Positions 7,539 through 14,509 of a stretch of DNA of 15,387 nt are shown piece by piece (position 1 is the stretch's first letter; every line of letters starts with the position of its first letter). Source of the DNA: an uncultured Clostridia bacterium (GTDB lineage: Bacteria > Bacillota > Clostridia > Christensenellales > Aristaeellaceae); NCBI GenBank assembly GCA_934631055.1, contig CAKTXP010000039.1, positions 1 to 15,387 of the forward strand, read 5' to 3'. Made by a program: the position numbers and the translations under genes. The notes under the pieces were generated by a model. It saw only the letters and a program-made list of their open reading frames with translations, did no database searches and was not told the origin of the DNA.

Positions 7539-7849
7539 AAAAGGAAACGATTGGGGCTTTGATCCGGGAAACTCGTATAGAAACGCAAAGCGTTTCTTAC
7601 GATTTCCGATTTCCGTCACGCTGAATCCCGCACAGCGGGCGCGTGATTCCAATCCCCAAACCCTACCAGGAACCTGAGGTTCCTGGACTTCCCGATTCGC
7701 TTCGCGGCGGCTTAAATCGTTTTTACCGAACGACGCGCATGCGCGTCGTATGCTCCAATTGATTCAAACCGCCGCGAAGCGAAGAAAGGGTACAGGGAAC
7801 AATGTTCCCTGCCGGGGGTTGGGGCAGAGCCCCAAAAAACGTTCCCTTT
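7539..7849. repeat. Modular palindromic repeat, copy R1 (interrupted)
   Basis: A chain of perfect hairpins runs through this region: CCAGGAACC-TGA-GGTTCCTGG (7666-7686), a 15-bp arm TTCGCTTCGCGGCGG (7696-7710) pairing with 7769-7783 around the palindrome at 7730-7749, CAGGGAAC-AAT-GTTCCCTG (7793-7811) and TTGGGGC-AGA-GCCCCAA (7819-7835). The ends GGAAACG and CGTTCCC are mutually inverted. The same modules in the same order occur in R2. The left GGGGC module is split by 92 bases (7562-7653). The element touches the response regulator stop codon and may end its transcript. Confidence 0.85.
7562..7653. repeat. 92-bp insertion nested within repeat R1
   Basis: R2, read on its minus strand, has an unbroken CGATTGGGGCTTTG joined to CCCCAAACCCTAC. 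In R1 the two halves are 7548-7561 and 7654-7666, separated by these 92 bases. The insert has its own hairpins: AGAAACGC-AAA-GCGTTTCT (7579-7597), and CCCGC-ACA-GCGGG with flanking CACGC/GCGTG. It may be a second small repeat element, or an expanded module of the same family. Confidence 0.6.
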
Positions 7850-8590
7850 TTACAGCACCAGCGCGCCCTCGTTCTGCATCAGCTCCATGTACGCTTCCCG
7901 AATCTCGCCCAGCCGCCTGCGGCTGACCGGCAGAGCCTCACCGTTCGTCAGAGAGACTTCGTTGTCGCTGATTTTCCGGATGAAACGGTAATTCACCAGA
8001 TAGCCCTTGTGAACGCGCAGAAAACCGTAGGGCGTCAGTTCGTCTTCCAGCTGCTGCATCTGCTTGCGCAGCTCCAGCGGCTGAGGCTTGCCGACGATGT
8101 GCGCCAGCTGCTTTTTGCCGATGCTTTCGATATACAGCAGCGTGTCGATGGCGATATAGGTCATCTGGTCGTGATCCTCGACGACCAGCGTCTTGGTTCT
8201 GTTCTCTTCCTTTCGATAGGTAAAATAGGTCTTGATAACGCCGTCCACATCCTGAATGAACTGGCTCTTGCGGATGAAGCCCTTCGGGTTATAGCGCAGT
8301 GCGTCGAAGATGAGGTCCTCCCGATTGGAAATGAAGATGATATCCAGCAGATTGCCGTCCCTGCGCAGGCGGTCGGCAAGGGAAAGCCCGCTCATGCCCG
8401 GCATTTCGATATCCAGAAAGAGCAGATCGAACGTACAGGACTTCATCCGTTCCAGCAGCGCCGCCGGACGCGCGAACGTCTCCACGACCGCATCCACGTC
8501 ATAGTTCTTAAACGCGCTGACGATTGCGCCCGAAAGGATATCCAGCGCACTCTTTTCGTCGTCGCAGATGGCGATGTTCCAGCGAATCAT
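7850..8590 (-). CDS. LytTR-family (AgrA-like) response regulator
   Basis: This 246-residue cytoplasmic response regulator has a receiver domain at about 4-125: acidic pair Asp10-Asp11, phospho-acceptor Asp60 in FLDIEMPG, Ser88 in FISN, Lys108 in FIRKS. A LytTR DNA-binding domain follows at about 134-240, with the typical LRVHKGYLVN and the LPVSRRRL end. LytTR regulators bind paired direct repeats and usually serve GHKL kinases. Its ATG overlaps the kinase stop as ATGA (8587-8590), so the two are translationally coupled. The stop codon abuts palindromic repeat R1. Targets are unknown; the nearest downstream genes on the strand are the GH3 cluster. The family is clear; which of AgrA, LytR or another branch it belongs to is not. 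Confidence 0.93.
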   Translation of the reverse strand: MIRWNIAICDDEKSALDILSGAIVSAFKNYDVDAVVETFARPAALLERMKSCTFDLLFLDIEMPGMSGLSLADRLRRDGNLLDIIFISNREDLIFDALRYNPKGFIRKSQFIQDVDGVIKTYFTYRKEENRTKTLVVEDHDQMTYIAIDTLLYIESIGKKQLAHIVGKPQPLELRKQMQQLEDELTPYGFLRVHKGYLVNYRFIRKISDNEVSLTNGEALPVSRRRLGEIREAYMELMQNEGALVL

Positions 8591-9942
8591 TTGTCCTCTT
8601 CCCTTCTCAGCTCGACCATCACGTTCGTGGTCATCAGCCCGTCCGCCATGGCGTATTTCACCGAGCCGCCGTAAGCATCGACGATCTTGCGGATGATGCG
8701 CGTGCCGATGCCGTGCAGTTCGCGGTTATCCTTCTTCGTTGTTTCAAGGCTCAGCCTGCGGGAAGCCGGAATATCGTCGCTGACGGAGTTTTCCTGATGG
8801 ATGAACAGGTATTCCTGCTTGGGGCGGATCGTGATATTCACATGTGGATCCGGCTTTCCGGAAACCGCCGCCGCTTCGATCGCGTTGTCCATCAGGTTGG
8901 AGAGCAGGCTGCACAGATCCTCGTCCGCAATCGGGAGCTGATGCGGCACAAGGATATCCGGTTTGACGACGACGCCCTGTTCGCGGGCGGCGTTGATCTC
9001 ATGATTCATGATGACGTCGACGATGTAGTTTCCGCAGTCGTAACTGTTCAGCGCTTTGTTTTTGCTGATCTGCGCGTGTTCCAGAAACTCGGAAAGCTCG
9101 TCGTACCGCTTCGCGTCCAGCAGCGCCTTGACGTAGAACGTGTAGTTTTTCAGCTCATGACGCATGGCGCGCAGCTCGTCGTAATTGACGCGGTTCGCCT
9201 CGTATTTTTCCTGCTCCATGCGGATCTTGTGCTGCGTGCTGAGCAGCATGATCTTCTCGTCGTTGCTCTTGCTGATGTTGTAGAGCATGTAATACAGCAA
9301 AAGATCAATTGCCCAGAGCGCCGTCGCGACAACGATGTTGAAATTGGTGATGAGCTTTTCTTCTACGCCGTAAACGCCTTCGATGCCGTAGATCCATTCG
9401 ATGCCGATAGTTGTCAGCGATACGACAACCTGAATCAGCGCATATTGGATGGGAATGGAGCTGTTTTCCGGCAGGGCGAAATGGCGCAGGAACCAGACCT
9501 CCGCCGTCGTCATCAGCAGCATGACGACGAGCGTCAGATAGCTTGCCCATGACCAATACGTGGGATCGACCCCCTGAAAGAATTCGCCCCATGGCGCGGA
9601 AAGCGGATAGGAACTCAGCGCGCATGCCAGAAACATGGACGCCATGACCAGCCTGCGCAAAGCAGGCTTTTGGCTCCGCGTCAGCGCGTAAAGCAAAGTC
9701 AGCGCAATGATAGCGAAGAAATCCATGTTATAGGTGCCGACGCAGCCATAATACACGGAGGTTATCAGAAAGATCAGCGCGCAGTTGCCGACCCAATCCA
9801 GCGCCAGCAGCGCATAATCCCTGACGCTCTTGGGGTTCTTTCCCAGCAGGAGGATCATCGCCAGCACCTGTATCATGATCGACGGGATGTAACTTGGGGC
9901 GCGGGTTCCCTCGATAAAGAACTCCTGAAAATACTCCGCCAT
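8587..9942 (-). CDS. AgrC-like GHKL sensor histidine kinase
   Basis: This 451-residue membrane kinase pairs with the LytTR regulator. About six or seven hydrophobic helices fill residues 20-222, after which comes a short coiled linker. The dimerisation/phospho-acceptor segment contains LRAMRHELKN with His262. The GHKL ATPase part has LLSNLMDNAIEA (N-box, Asn349 and Asp352-Asn353) and HGIGTRI (G-box, 410-416). This is the HPK10 style of AgrC and related peptide-sensing kinases, but no AgrB/AgrD-like genes are in the window, so the signal is unknown. ATG 9940-9942 was chosen because AAGGGAG ends 10 bases before it; an ATG at 9951 lies only one base from that site. The frame stays open to 10254, but this extension crosses a promoter and a repeat and is not coding. 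Confidence 0.92.
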   Translation of the reverse strand: MAEYFQEFFIEGTRAPSYIPSIMIQVLAMILLLGKNPKSVRDYALLALDWVGNCALIFLITSVYYGCVGTYNMDFFAIIALTLLYALTRSQKPALRRLVMASMFLACALSSYPLSAPWGEFFQGVDPTYWSWASYLTLVVMLLMTTAEVWFLRHFALPENSSIPIQYALIQVVVSLTTIGIEWIYGIEGVYGVEEKLITNFNIVVATALWAIDLLLYYMLYNISKSNDEKIMLLSTQHKIRMEQEKYEANRVNYDELRAMRHELKNYTFYVKALLDAKRYDELSEFLEHAQISKNKALNSYDCGNYIVDVIMNHEINAAREQGVVVKPDILVPHQLPIADEDLCSLLSNLMDNAIEAAAVSGKPDPHVNITIRPKQEYLFIHQENSVSDDIPASRRLSLETTKKDNRELHGIGTRIIRKIVDAYGGSVKYAMADGLMTTNVMVELRREEDK

Positions 9943-9971
9943 CGCTTGCATGCTCCCTTCTTTGGTAGAAT

Positions 9972-10001
9972 AGTATAACATATTTGGACGTTTCTTGGCA
10001 A
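9972..10001 (-). promoter_or_regulatory. Sigma-A promoter of the two-component operon
   Basis: Minus strand TTGCCA (9996-10001), 18 bases, TATACT (9972-9977). Transcription would start near 9965, giving a leader of about 23 bases before the kinase ATG at 9942, with the ribosome site inside it. This placement fixes the kinase start. Confidence 0.85.
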
Positions 10002-10040
10002 GGTGGGCGCCGCGGGTCTGATAAAAAGGAAGAAAAAAGG

Positions 10041-10170
10041 AAAGACCCTCTCCGTCCCTTCGGGACAGCTCTCCCAAAGGGAGAGCCAAGATATCTGCAA
10101 ACATTAAATCGTTCGCATATCCTGCCTCCCCCTCTGGGGGCGGTAGCTCGAAGAGACGGAAAGGGCTTTT
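10041..10170. repeat. Palindromic repeat R3 (different family)
   Basis: The left arm 10041-10087 contains GTCCC-TTC-GGGAC (10054-10066) and GCTCTCCC-AAA-GGGAGAGC (10068-10086). The right arm 10124-10170 is an inverted, diverged version (CCGTC and AGAGGG-type modules). The two flank a 36-base centre. Repeats with CTCTCCGTC and CTCTCCC-AAA-GGGAGAG modules are common between genes of gut Clostridia. It begins about 10 bases after the CapA-like stop and, read on the minus strand, ends in T-rich sequence, so it may also terminate that transcript. Confidence 0.8.
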
Positions 10171-10180
10171 CCTGCTGTAT

Positions 10181-11338
10181 TTAATAGGTTGTCGTCCATT
10201 CGGTAGGATACGGAGACACGGCGACGACGCCGGTCTTGGAGAAGGCTTTTTCAAATTTGGCGTTCAGCTCATCCATTCGGGCGAGGAGCGCTTGCGCGGC
10301 GGTCGCGTCCTTGGGCGTGGGCTTGAAGTCGTTTACTTTTTCCTGAGAAGAGATGGAACAGGGGATAATCCGCATGTCTGCGTTCTCGACCGTTCCGTCA
10401 GGATAGACGCGGAAGCGCTGCTGATAGATATAGGTATCCATATCGTCAGGCTTGCTGTTGCCGGCGAAGGAGAAATTGCCGAGCGAATAGCAGATGTATT
10501 TGCCCTTGTAGATCTCGATGGGGTTCATGCGGTGGCTGTGATGCCCGATGACCAGGTCGGCGCCCGCGTCGATGGTCGCGCGCCCAAGCGGAACCTGCCG
10601 CTCATTGGGAACATAGTCCTTTTCGTCGCCCCAGTGATAGGAAACAATGACGATGGCGCATCCTTTGTCGCGCAGCGCCTGAATGTCGCCTTCGATAGAA
10701 GCGTAGATGTTCTTGTAGTTGCCGTTGAAGGTCTGGTAGGCGAGCATACCGAGCTTAACGCCGGTATCCGTCGTATAGGTGGATGCGCCGAGATGCCCGC
10801 TGTAAACGATGCCTGCGTCAGAAAGGGTTTGGCAGGTATCCTTGTAACCCGCTTCGCCGTGATCCATGACGTGGTTGTTTTCCAGAGAAACGGCTTCGAC
10901 GCTGGCGGAGGTCAGCACCTGAACGTATTCGGGCGGCGCGGCAAAAGAGTAGGTATTTTTGGTCGCGCTTTTGGTAGTGGTCAGCGTGCCTTCAAAATTG
11001 ATGAGCGTCATATCGTCGGCTTCAAAGATGCTGCGGACATTGGAGAGCGGGAAATCCAGTCCCAGCTCTTCCTTTTCGAGCTGCTTATCGAAGATGCTCT
11101 TGCCGCTTTTGCGCGTATCGCCGCCGATGGTCACGTCGCCGGTCGCCGAGATCGTGACGATGACGGAGCCGTCGTCCAGCAGCCGCCGATCGCTTCCGTC
11201 CTCGCGCTGGTACCATGCGCGCTCTTCCCATTCAACGGCTTCCGGCGCATTTTCAAACAGGGAAAGATCCAACTCTTCGCCCATCGCCGCAAACGGGAGC
11301 AGGCACAGGCAGAGCACAATGCACAAGTATTTCAACAT
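10181..11338 (-). CDS. Secreted CapA-family (poly-gamma-glutamate capsule type) metallophosphatase-like protein
   Basis: This 385-residue protein has a signal peptide (MLKYLCIVLC to about Gly20) and a CapA/PGA_cap domain of the calcineurin-like metallophosphatase fold at about 62-330. Expected metal-site motifs are present: GD (67-68), NFEGTL (114-119), ENNHVMDHG (153-161), HWGDE (235-239), GHHSH (265-269) and the closing SLGNFSF (285-291). Family members act outside the cell in poly-gamma-glutamate synthesis or release, but many Clostridia homologues have no capBC neighbours and unknown substrates. None are seen here, so a general envelope role is the safe reading. AAGGAG ends 9 bases before the ATG. 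It follows the LCP gene on the same strand after 247 bases occupied by repeat R2. No clear promoter of its own was found. Confidence 0.9.
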   Translation of the reverse strand: MLKYLCIVLCLCLLPFAAMGEELDLSLFENAPEAVEWEERAWYQREDGSDRRLLDDGSVIVTISATGDVTIGGDTRKSGKSIFDKQLEKEELGLDFPLSNVRSIFEADDMTLINFEGTLTTTKSATKNTYSFAAPPEYVQVLTSASVEAVSLENNHVMDHGEAGYKDTCQTLSDAGIVYSGHLGASTYTTDTGVKLGMLAYQTFNGNYKNIYASIEGDIQALRDKGCAIVIVSYHWGDEKDYVPNERQVPLGRATIDAGADLVIGHHSHRMNPIEIYKGKYICYSLGNFSFAGNSKPDDMDTYIYQQRFRVYPDGTVENADMRIIPCSISSQEKVNDFKPTPKDATAAQALLARMDELNAKFEKAFSKTGVVAVSPYPTEWTTTY

Positions 11339-11365
11339 CGAAAAAACTCCTTATGTGTGTCGAGA

Positions 11366-11585
11366 AGGGGACAGGGAAAAACGTTGAGGGCTCTGCCCTC
11401 AAACTCCCGCCAAGAACCTGAGGTTCTTGGATTTCCCACTTCATTTATCGCTGCGCGATAAATGGATGTCATCCAAGTTTTTTTATTATCCCATGTATCT
11501 CGCAGAGATACATGAAGTGGAAGGTCAAGGGAACTCAGTTCCCTTGTAGGGTTTGGGGCAAAGCCCCAATCGTTCCCTTCGTCCC
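11366..11585. repeat. Modular palindromic repeat, copy R2
   Basis: Ends GGGACAGGGAA and TTCCCTTCGTCCC are inverted. Hairpins in order: TTGAGGGC-TCT-GCCCTCAA, CCAAGAACC-TGA-GGTTCTTGG (11410-11430), ATTTATCGC-TGC-GCGATAAAT (11443-11463), ATGTATCTC-GCA-GAGATACAT (11493-11513), CAAGGGAAC-TCA-GTTCCCTTG, TTGGGGC-AAA-GCCCCAA. The middle two are held within CCACTTCAT (11436-11444)/ATGAAGTGG (11512-11520). Order and loop sizes parallel R1, with compensated base changes. It occupies nearly the whole LCP-CapA gap and touches the LCP stop codon. Confidence 0.87.
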
Positions 11586-12443
11586 TTACTCGTTATCCAA
11601 AAGCGCATGAAAGCGCTCGCGGTTCGTTTTCCAGCGGACGTCCAGAACGGAGGAAGAGCCGATGGAACCGTAAGAATATGTTCCGTCCTGCGGAATGCGG
11701 AACTCGACGAAATCCGCGTCCGAGGTCATCAGCCCGTACCCCTGTGAAAGCACGCTGAGGATATCGACCGCGGAAAGGCTCATCTTCATGCCGGAAGAGA
11801 CTTGATTGTATACGCCGATCAGCTCAAACAGGGATAGATCGCGGCATTTGTCAAACAGCTGGCTGACGACCTTGCGCTGACGCTCTGTCCGGCTGAAATC
11901 GCCGCCCGAACCGGTCGCGCGGGCGCGCATGTACGCCAAAGCGATGCGTCCGGTCATGTGGACCAGACCGGGACCGTCGGGCATGTTCGGGTCTTTGCCC
12001 AGCAGGATGCTGCGGATGGCGAGGTATTCGTTCGTGTCGATCTCGATATCCACGCCGCCCAGCGCGTCGATGACCGGTTTCACGTTTTCAAAATTCACCA
12101 GTACGCCGCCCTCGATGGTGATATCCAGATCCCGCTCCAGGCAGGCAATGATGCCGTCAAAGCCGTAATTCTTGTACAGCAGATTGATCTTTGTTTCGTT
12201 GCCGCGGGGATTGTTGATCTTGCTGTCGCGCAGGAGCGAGGTCATGATGACGCGGTTGTACTTGCTGTCCAGCGAGACCAGGACGATGGTATCGGTACGG
12301 GCGTCGTCGGTCACCTCTTCGGCATAACCGTCTTCGCCGAGCAGCAGATAGTGCTTGACCTGCGTATTGGTCTCGCTGAGCGCGGCAGCGCACATCAGCG
12401 AAAAGAGCAGCGTAAGCAGGATGACAAGGAAGTGTTTTTTCAT
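11586..12443 (-). CDS. LytR-CpsA-Psr (LCP) family cell-envelope protein
   Basis: This 285-residue LCP protein belongs to a family that transfers lipid-linked glycopolymers such as teichoic acids or capsule onto peptidoglycan, outside the membrane. The LCP domain fills most of the mature part: LLLGEDG (33-39), ARTDTIVLVSLD (48-59, with pyrophosphate-binding Arg49 and Asp51), SLLRDS (69-74, Arg72), TKIN (84-87, Lys85), DALGGVDIEID (126-136) and YMRAR to GDFSRTERQR (171-190). The N-terminus looks like a cleavable signal peptide rather than the longer cytoplasmic tail plus anchor of many LCP proteins, and the protein is short for the family. GGAGG lies 7-8 bases before the ATG, and a near-consensus promoter lies 100 bases upstream. 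The CapA-like gene follows on the same strand. Confidence 0.93.
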   Translation of the reverse strand: MKKHFLVILLTLLFSLMCAAALSETNTQVKHYLLLGEDGYAEEVTDDARTDTIVLVSLDSKYNRVIMTSLLRDSKINNPRGNETKINLLYKNYGFDGIIACLERDLDITIEGGVLVNFENVKPVIDALGGVDIEIDTNEYLAIRSILLGKDPNMPDGPGLVHMTGRIALAYMRARATGSGGDFSRTERQRKVVSQLFDKCRDLSLFELIGVYNQVSSGMKMSLSAVDILSVLSQGYGLMTSDADFVEFRIPQDGTYSYGSIGSSSVLDVRWKTNRERFHALLDNE

Positions 12444-12541
12444 GCTTTCCTCCGCAGGAGTCGATTTCTGATTTTCTTCATATAAAACGGTTCGGGAAAG
12501 GAATTTCTTCCCGCCCGCAGGAGAAGAACGCGTATCGCTTT

Positions 12542-12570
12542 ATTATAGCGCAAAAAAGCCGCTCAGGCAA
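12542..12570 (-). promoter_or_regulatory. Sigma-A promoter of the LCP gene
   Basis: Minus strand TTGCCT (12565-12570), exactly 17 bases, TATAAT (12542-12547). The start would be near 12535, leaving a leader of about 90 bases. Just upstream of the -35, GACCGCCTGC occurs twice 14 bases apart (12577-12586 and 12591-12600 on the opposite strand), a possible regulator site. Confidence 0.87.
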
Positions 12571-12748
12571 TGGGCGGCAGGCGGTCATGCGCAGGCGGTC
12601 GGTTTCATACACTGTTAGCGATAAACCAAGTCCAGATGAGGGAAGAGCGGTATAAAAAGATACGATCATGTACATCCTGTATCCGCAGACTGATACGGTC
12701 TGCCTGCCCGCGATGCGCGGGAAACGATTTGAAGGAGGGATAAGCAGA
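12571..12748 (+). other. Leader of the Myb-like gene
   Basis: This is the plus-strand half of the 305-base gap between divergent genes. TATAAA at 12651-12656 is a possible -10 but has no good -35. Two small hairpins precede the ribosome site: GCAGAC...GTCTGC and CCCGCG-ATG-CGCGGG. AAGGAGGG at 12732-12739 fixes the start at 12749. Confidence 0.4.
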
Positions 12749-13606
12749 ATGGAACGATCCGTAGACTGCCCGCGCCCATCCCCTGTGCGCGGACCACACG
12801 GAGGATGGAAGCAGCAGGAAATCGACGCTTTGCAGGAGAGCATCACGGCGGCGGAAGAGAGCGGCGAATCGCTTCGCAGCGTGTTTGAAAAGATGAGCGG
12901 GCAGCTTGGGCGCAGACCCAACAGCATCCGCAATTTTTATTACGCGCAGATCCGCGCGGGGCAGGATGGGGAAGGCGCACGGACTGCGCCGTTTGAAACG
13001 TTCGCGCCCGATGAGGTGGAAAAGCTGGTGGAGCAGGTCATTACCGCCAGAGCGCAGGGCATGAGCGTCCGCGCCTGCGTGCGCAAGCTTGCCGACGGCG
13101 ACCGCACGCGCATGCTCCGCTATCAGAATAAATACCGCTCAACGGTACGGACGCGTCCGGAACTGGTGCGCCGCGTGATGAGCAGGCTCAATGAGTCGGG
13201 GACGCCTTACGTCAGCCCCTATGCCGCGCAGAGCAGTCCGCCGGATATGGAACAGATGAAGACCCGCGCCCAAAACAGCGGAGATAAGCAGATTGAGCAG
13301 CTGTTCTCTTCACTGGATTATCTGCTGGGGCGCGCGTTGACACAGCCTGCCGGAGAACTTCCGGACGACGGCGTACAGCGCAAAGCCGACCGGCTGGGCG
13401 CGCAGTGCGACGTCCTGCGCATCGAGCTGGACGACGAGCAGAAACGCTTTGCCCGCCTGCATGATGAAGCGGAGGGCATGGTTCTGATGCTCAAGGAGTA
13501 TATCGCTCTGCCCGACGGCGACCGACAAAGCCACTTGAACGCATTCTGCCAGCAGGCGGCGCAAAGGCTCAGCGCAATGGAATGCGCGATGGAGCAGGGA
13601 AAATAA
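12749..13606 (+). CDS. Probable DNA-binding protein with two Myb-like repeats
   Basis: This is a 285-residue soluble protein without signal or membrane helix. Residues 19-69 (GWKQQEIDAL through IRNFYYAQIR) look like the Myb/SANT-like helix-turn-helix seen in Firmicutes regulators of the RsfA type. Residues 85-134 (FAPDEVEKL through QNKYRSTVR) repeat the same spacing of hydrophobic, Gly and Arg/Tyr positions, suggesting an internal duplication. Residues 205-250 are charged and heptad-like, a probable coiled coil for self-association. ATG 12749 follows AAGGAGGG by 9 bases; the in-frame ATG at 12668 has no such site. It is divergent from the LCP gene and could regulate it, but nothing proves this. 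I do not recognise a specific named family. Confidence 0.75.
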   Translation: MERSVDCPRPSPVRGPHGGWKQQEIDALQESITAAEESGESLRSVFEKMSGQLGRRPNSIRNFYYAQIRAGQDGEGARTAPFETFAPDEVEKLVEQVITARAQGMSVRACVRKLADGDRTRMLRYQNKYRSTVRTRPELVRRVMSRLNESGTPYVSPYAAQSSPPDMEQMKTRAQNSGDKQIEQLFSSLDYLLGRALTQPAGELPDDGVQRKADRLGAQCDVLRIELDDEQKRFARLHDEAEGMVLMLKEYIALPDGDRQSHLNAFCQQAAQRLSAMECAMEQGK

Positions 13607-13637
13607 AGCTCGGAATATGAATCGACCCCGACAGATG

Positions 13638-13785
13638 ATATGCTCCCTTTATGAGAGACAGTGAAATAGAAAAACACTGTTCATCATGAAGGGAGTATTT
13701 CTATGCCTGAGGAACATCTGAATAATAAGCCCTGTATTCTGGTCTAACACGCCATTCAAGCGTTTTTTCAGAATACAGGGCTTAT
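13638..13785. repeat. Two tandem long hairpins, possible MITE or insertion-sequence remnant
   Basis: Hairpin one pairs ATGCTCCCTTTATGAGAGACAGTG-side bases (about 13640-13663) with 13675-13698; about 19 of 24 positions match. Hairpin two is perfect: 17 bases at 13725-13741 (ATAAGCCCTGTATTCTG) pair with 13769-13785 across a 27-base loop. Between them AAGGGAG precedes a 14-codon reading frame (13703-13747, MPEEHLNNKPCILV) that could be the broken start of a transposase or a spurious frame. The block fills most of the 313-base gap before the tetR promoter. The origin is uncertain. Confidence 0.5.
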
Positions 13786-13857
13786 CTTTACTCAAATATG
13801 CTTTTTTCGATCCCGAAATCGAGAAGAAAAAAGCTGAAAAGAACTTTAAAAACCCTC

Positions 13858-13886
13858 TTGACAGGATGTGGTCAGGTGGCTATAAT
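13858..13886 (+). promoter_or_regulatory. Consensus sigma-A promoter of the TetR gene
   Basis: TTGACA (13858-13863), 17 bases, TATAAT (13881-13886): a perfect match to consensus in both boxes and spacing. A promoter this strong normally needs repression, and an operator-like palindrome covers its start site. Confidence 0.94.
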
Positions 13887-13890
13887 CATA

Positions 13891-13906
13891 TTGAACAACG
13901 TTCATA
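13891..13906 (+). promoter_or_regulatory. TetR operator-like palindrome, site 1
   Basis: TTGAACAACGTTCATA contains the palindrome TGAAC-N3-GTTCA (13892-13904). It lies 4-5 bases after the -10 box, over the predicted transcription start, the place for autorepression. The same 16-base pattern recurs at 14613-14628. Confidence 0.75.
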
Positions 13907-13919
13907 TTGAGGTGATCGA

Positions 13920-14477
13920 GTGAATACGATTGTGACATCCAAGGAGGAGATCCTGCAAACCAGTCGGGAATTGATTCGGCAGCAGGGGTGGTCAGCGGTC
14001 AGTATTCGTTCTGTGGCAGCAGCGTGCGGCGTGTCGGTTGGCTCGATTTACAACTACTTTGATTCCAAGGCTGATTTGGTCGGCGCGACTGTGGAAAGTA
14101 TCTGGAGTGAGATTTTTCACCGCCCGAGCGACATGTCCGTGTTTCAAAATGTTGAGAGCTGTATCACATGGATGTACGGACGGATGGCTTACGGCAGCGA
14201 GCAGTACCCCGGGTTCTTCACCCTCCATTCTCTGGGCTTTATGCGAAAAGAGAAAGAGGACGGCAGGGGGCGCATGCAGCATGCCTGGCAGCACATCCTC
14301 GACGCGCTGTGCTTCGTCATGACGCAGGATCAAAAGATTCGCCCGGGTGCTTTTACAGAGGATTTTACCGAAGAAAAGCTGGCGAGTGTTCTGTTCTCGC
14401 TGATGCTGTCCGCTTTGCTGCGGCAGGACTACGACCCCTCGACCGTTCTTGAAATGGTTCGAAGACTCCTCTATTAA
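13920..14477 (+). CDS. TetR/AcrR-family transcriptional regulator
   Basis: This is a 185-residue regulator. The N-terminal TetR helix-turn-helix spans about 8-54 (ILQTSRELIRQQGW, then VSIRSVAAACGVSVGSIYNYFDSK with the recognition helix at about 37-46). The rest is the variable ligand-binding and dimer domain. Such proteins usually repress their own gene and a neighbouring transporter or membrane protein until a small ligand binds. The start is GTG at 13920-13922, preceded by TGAGGTG at 13908-13914. The gene lies behind a perfect promoter overlapped by an inverted repeat, and an identical pattern precedes the next gene on the strand, so both are likely its targets. The ligand cannot be predicted. 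Confidence 0.93.
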   Translation: MNTIVTSKEEILQTSRELIRQQGWSAVSIRSVAAACGVSVGSIYNYFDSKADLVGATVESIWSEIFHRPSDMSVFQNVESCITWMYGRMAYGSEQYPGFFTLHSLGFMRKEKEDGRGRMQHAWQHILDALCFVMTQDQKIRPGAFTEDFTEEKLASVLFSLMLSALLRQDYDPSTVLEMVRRLLY

Positions 14478-14509
14478 GTTCCTACTGAGCGGTAGAAATT
14501 TTTTCATCT

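Noticed and set aside
7539..7849. CRISPR array
   Set aside because: The repeated hairpins are all different in sequence and lack regular spacing, and there are no cas genes.
8524..9552. Long plus-strand frame opposite the kinase
   Set aside because: The kinase on the minus strand has H, N and G boxes; the plus frame has no recognisable content.
9943..10254. 104-residue N-terminal extension of the histidine kinase
   Set aside because: It crosses a sigma-A promoter, repeat R3 and the end of the CapA-like gene, and a good ribosome site lies before 9942.
10292..11461. 389-residue plus-strand frame opposite the CapA-like gene
   Set aside because: Antisense shadow running into repeat R2.
12478..12933. 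151-residue minus-strand frame between LCP and the Myb-like gene
   Set aside because: It overlaps the LCP promoter and the start of the Myb-like gene and has no ribosome site.
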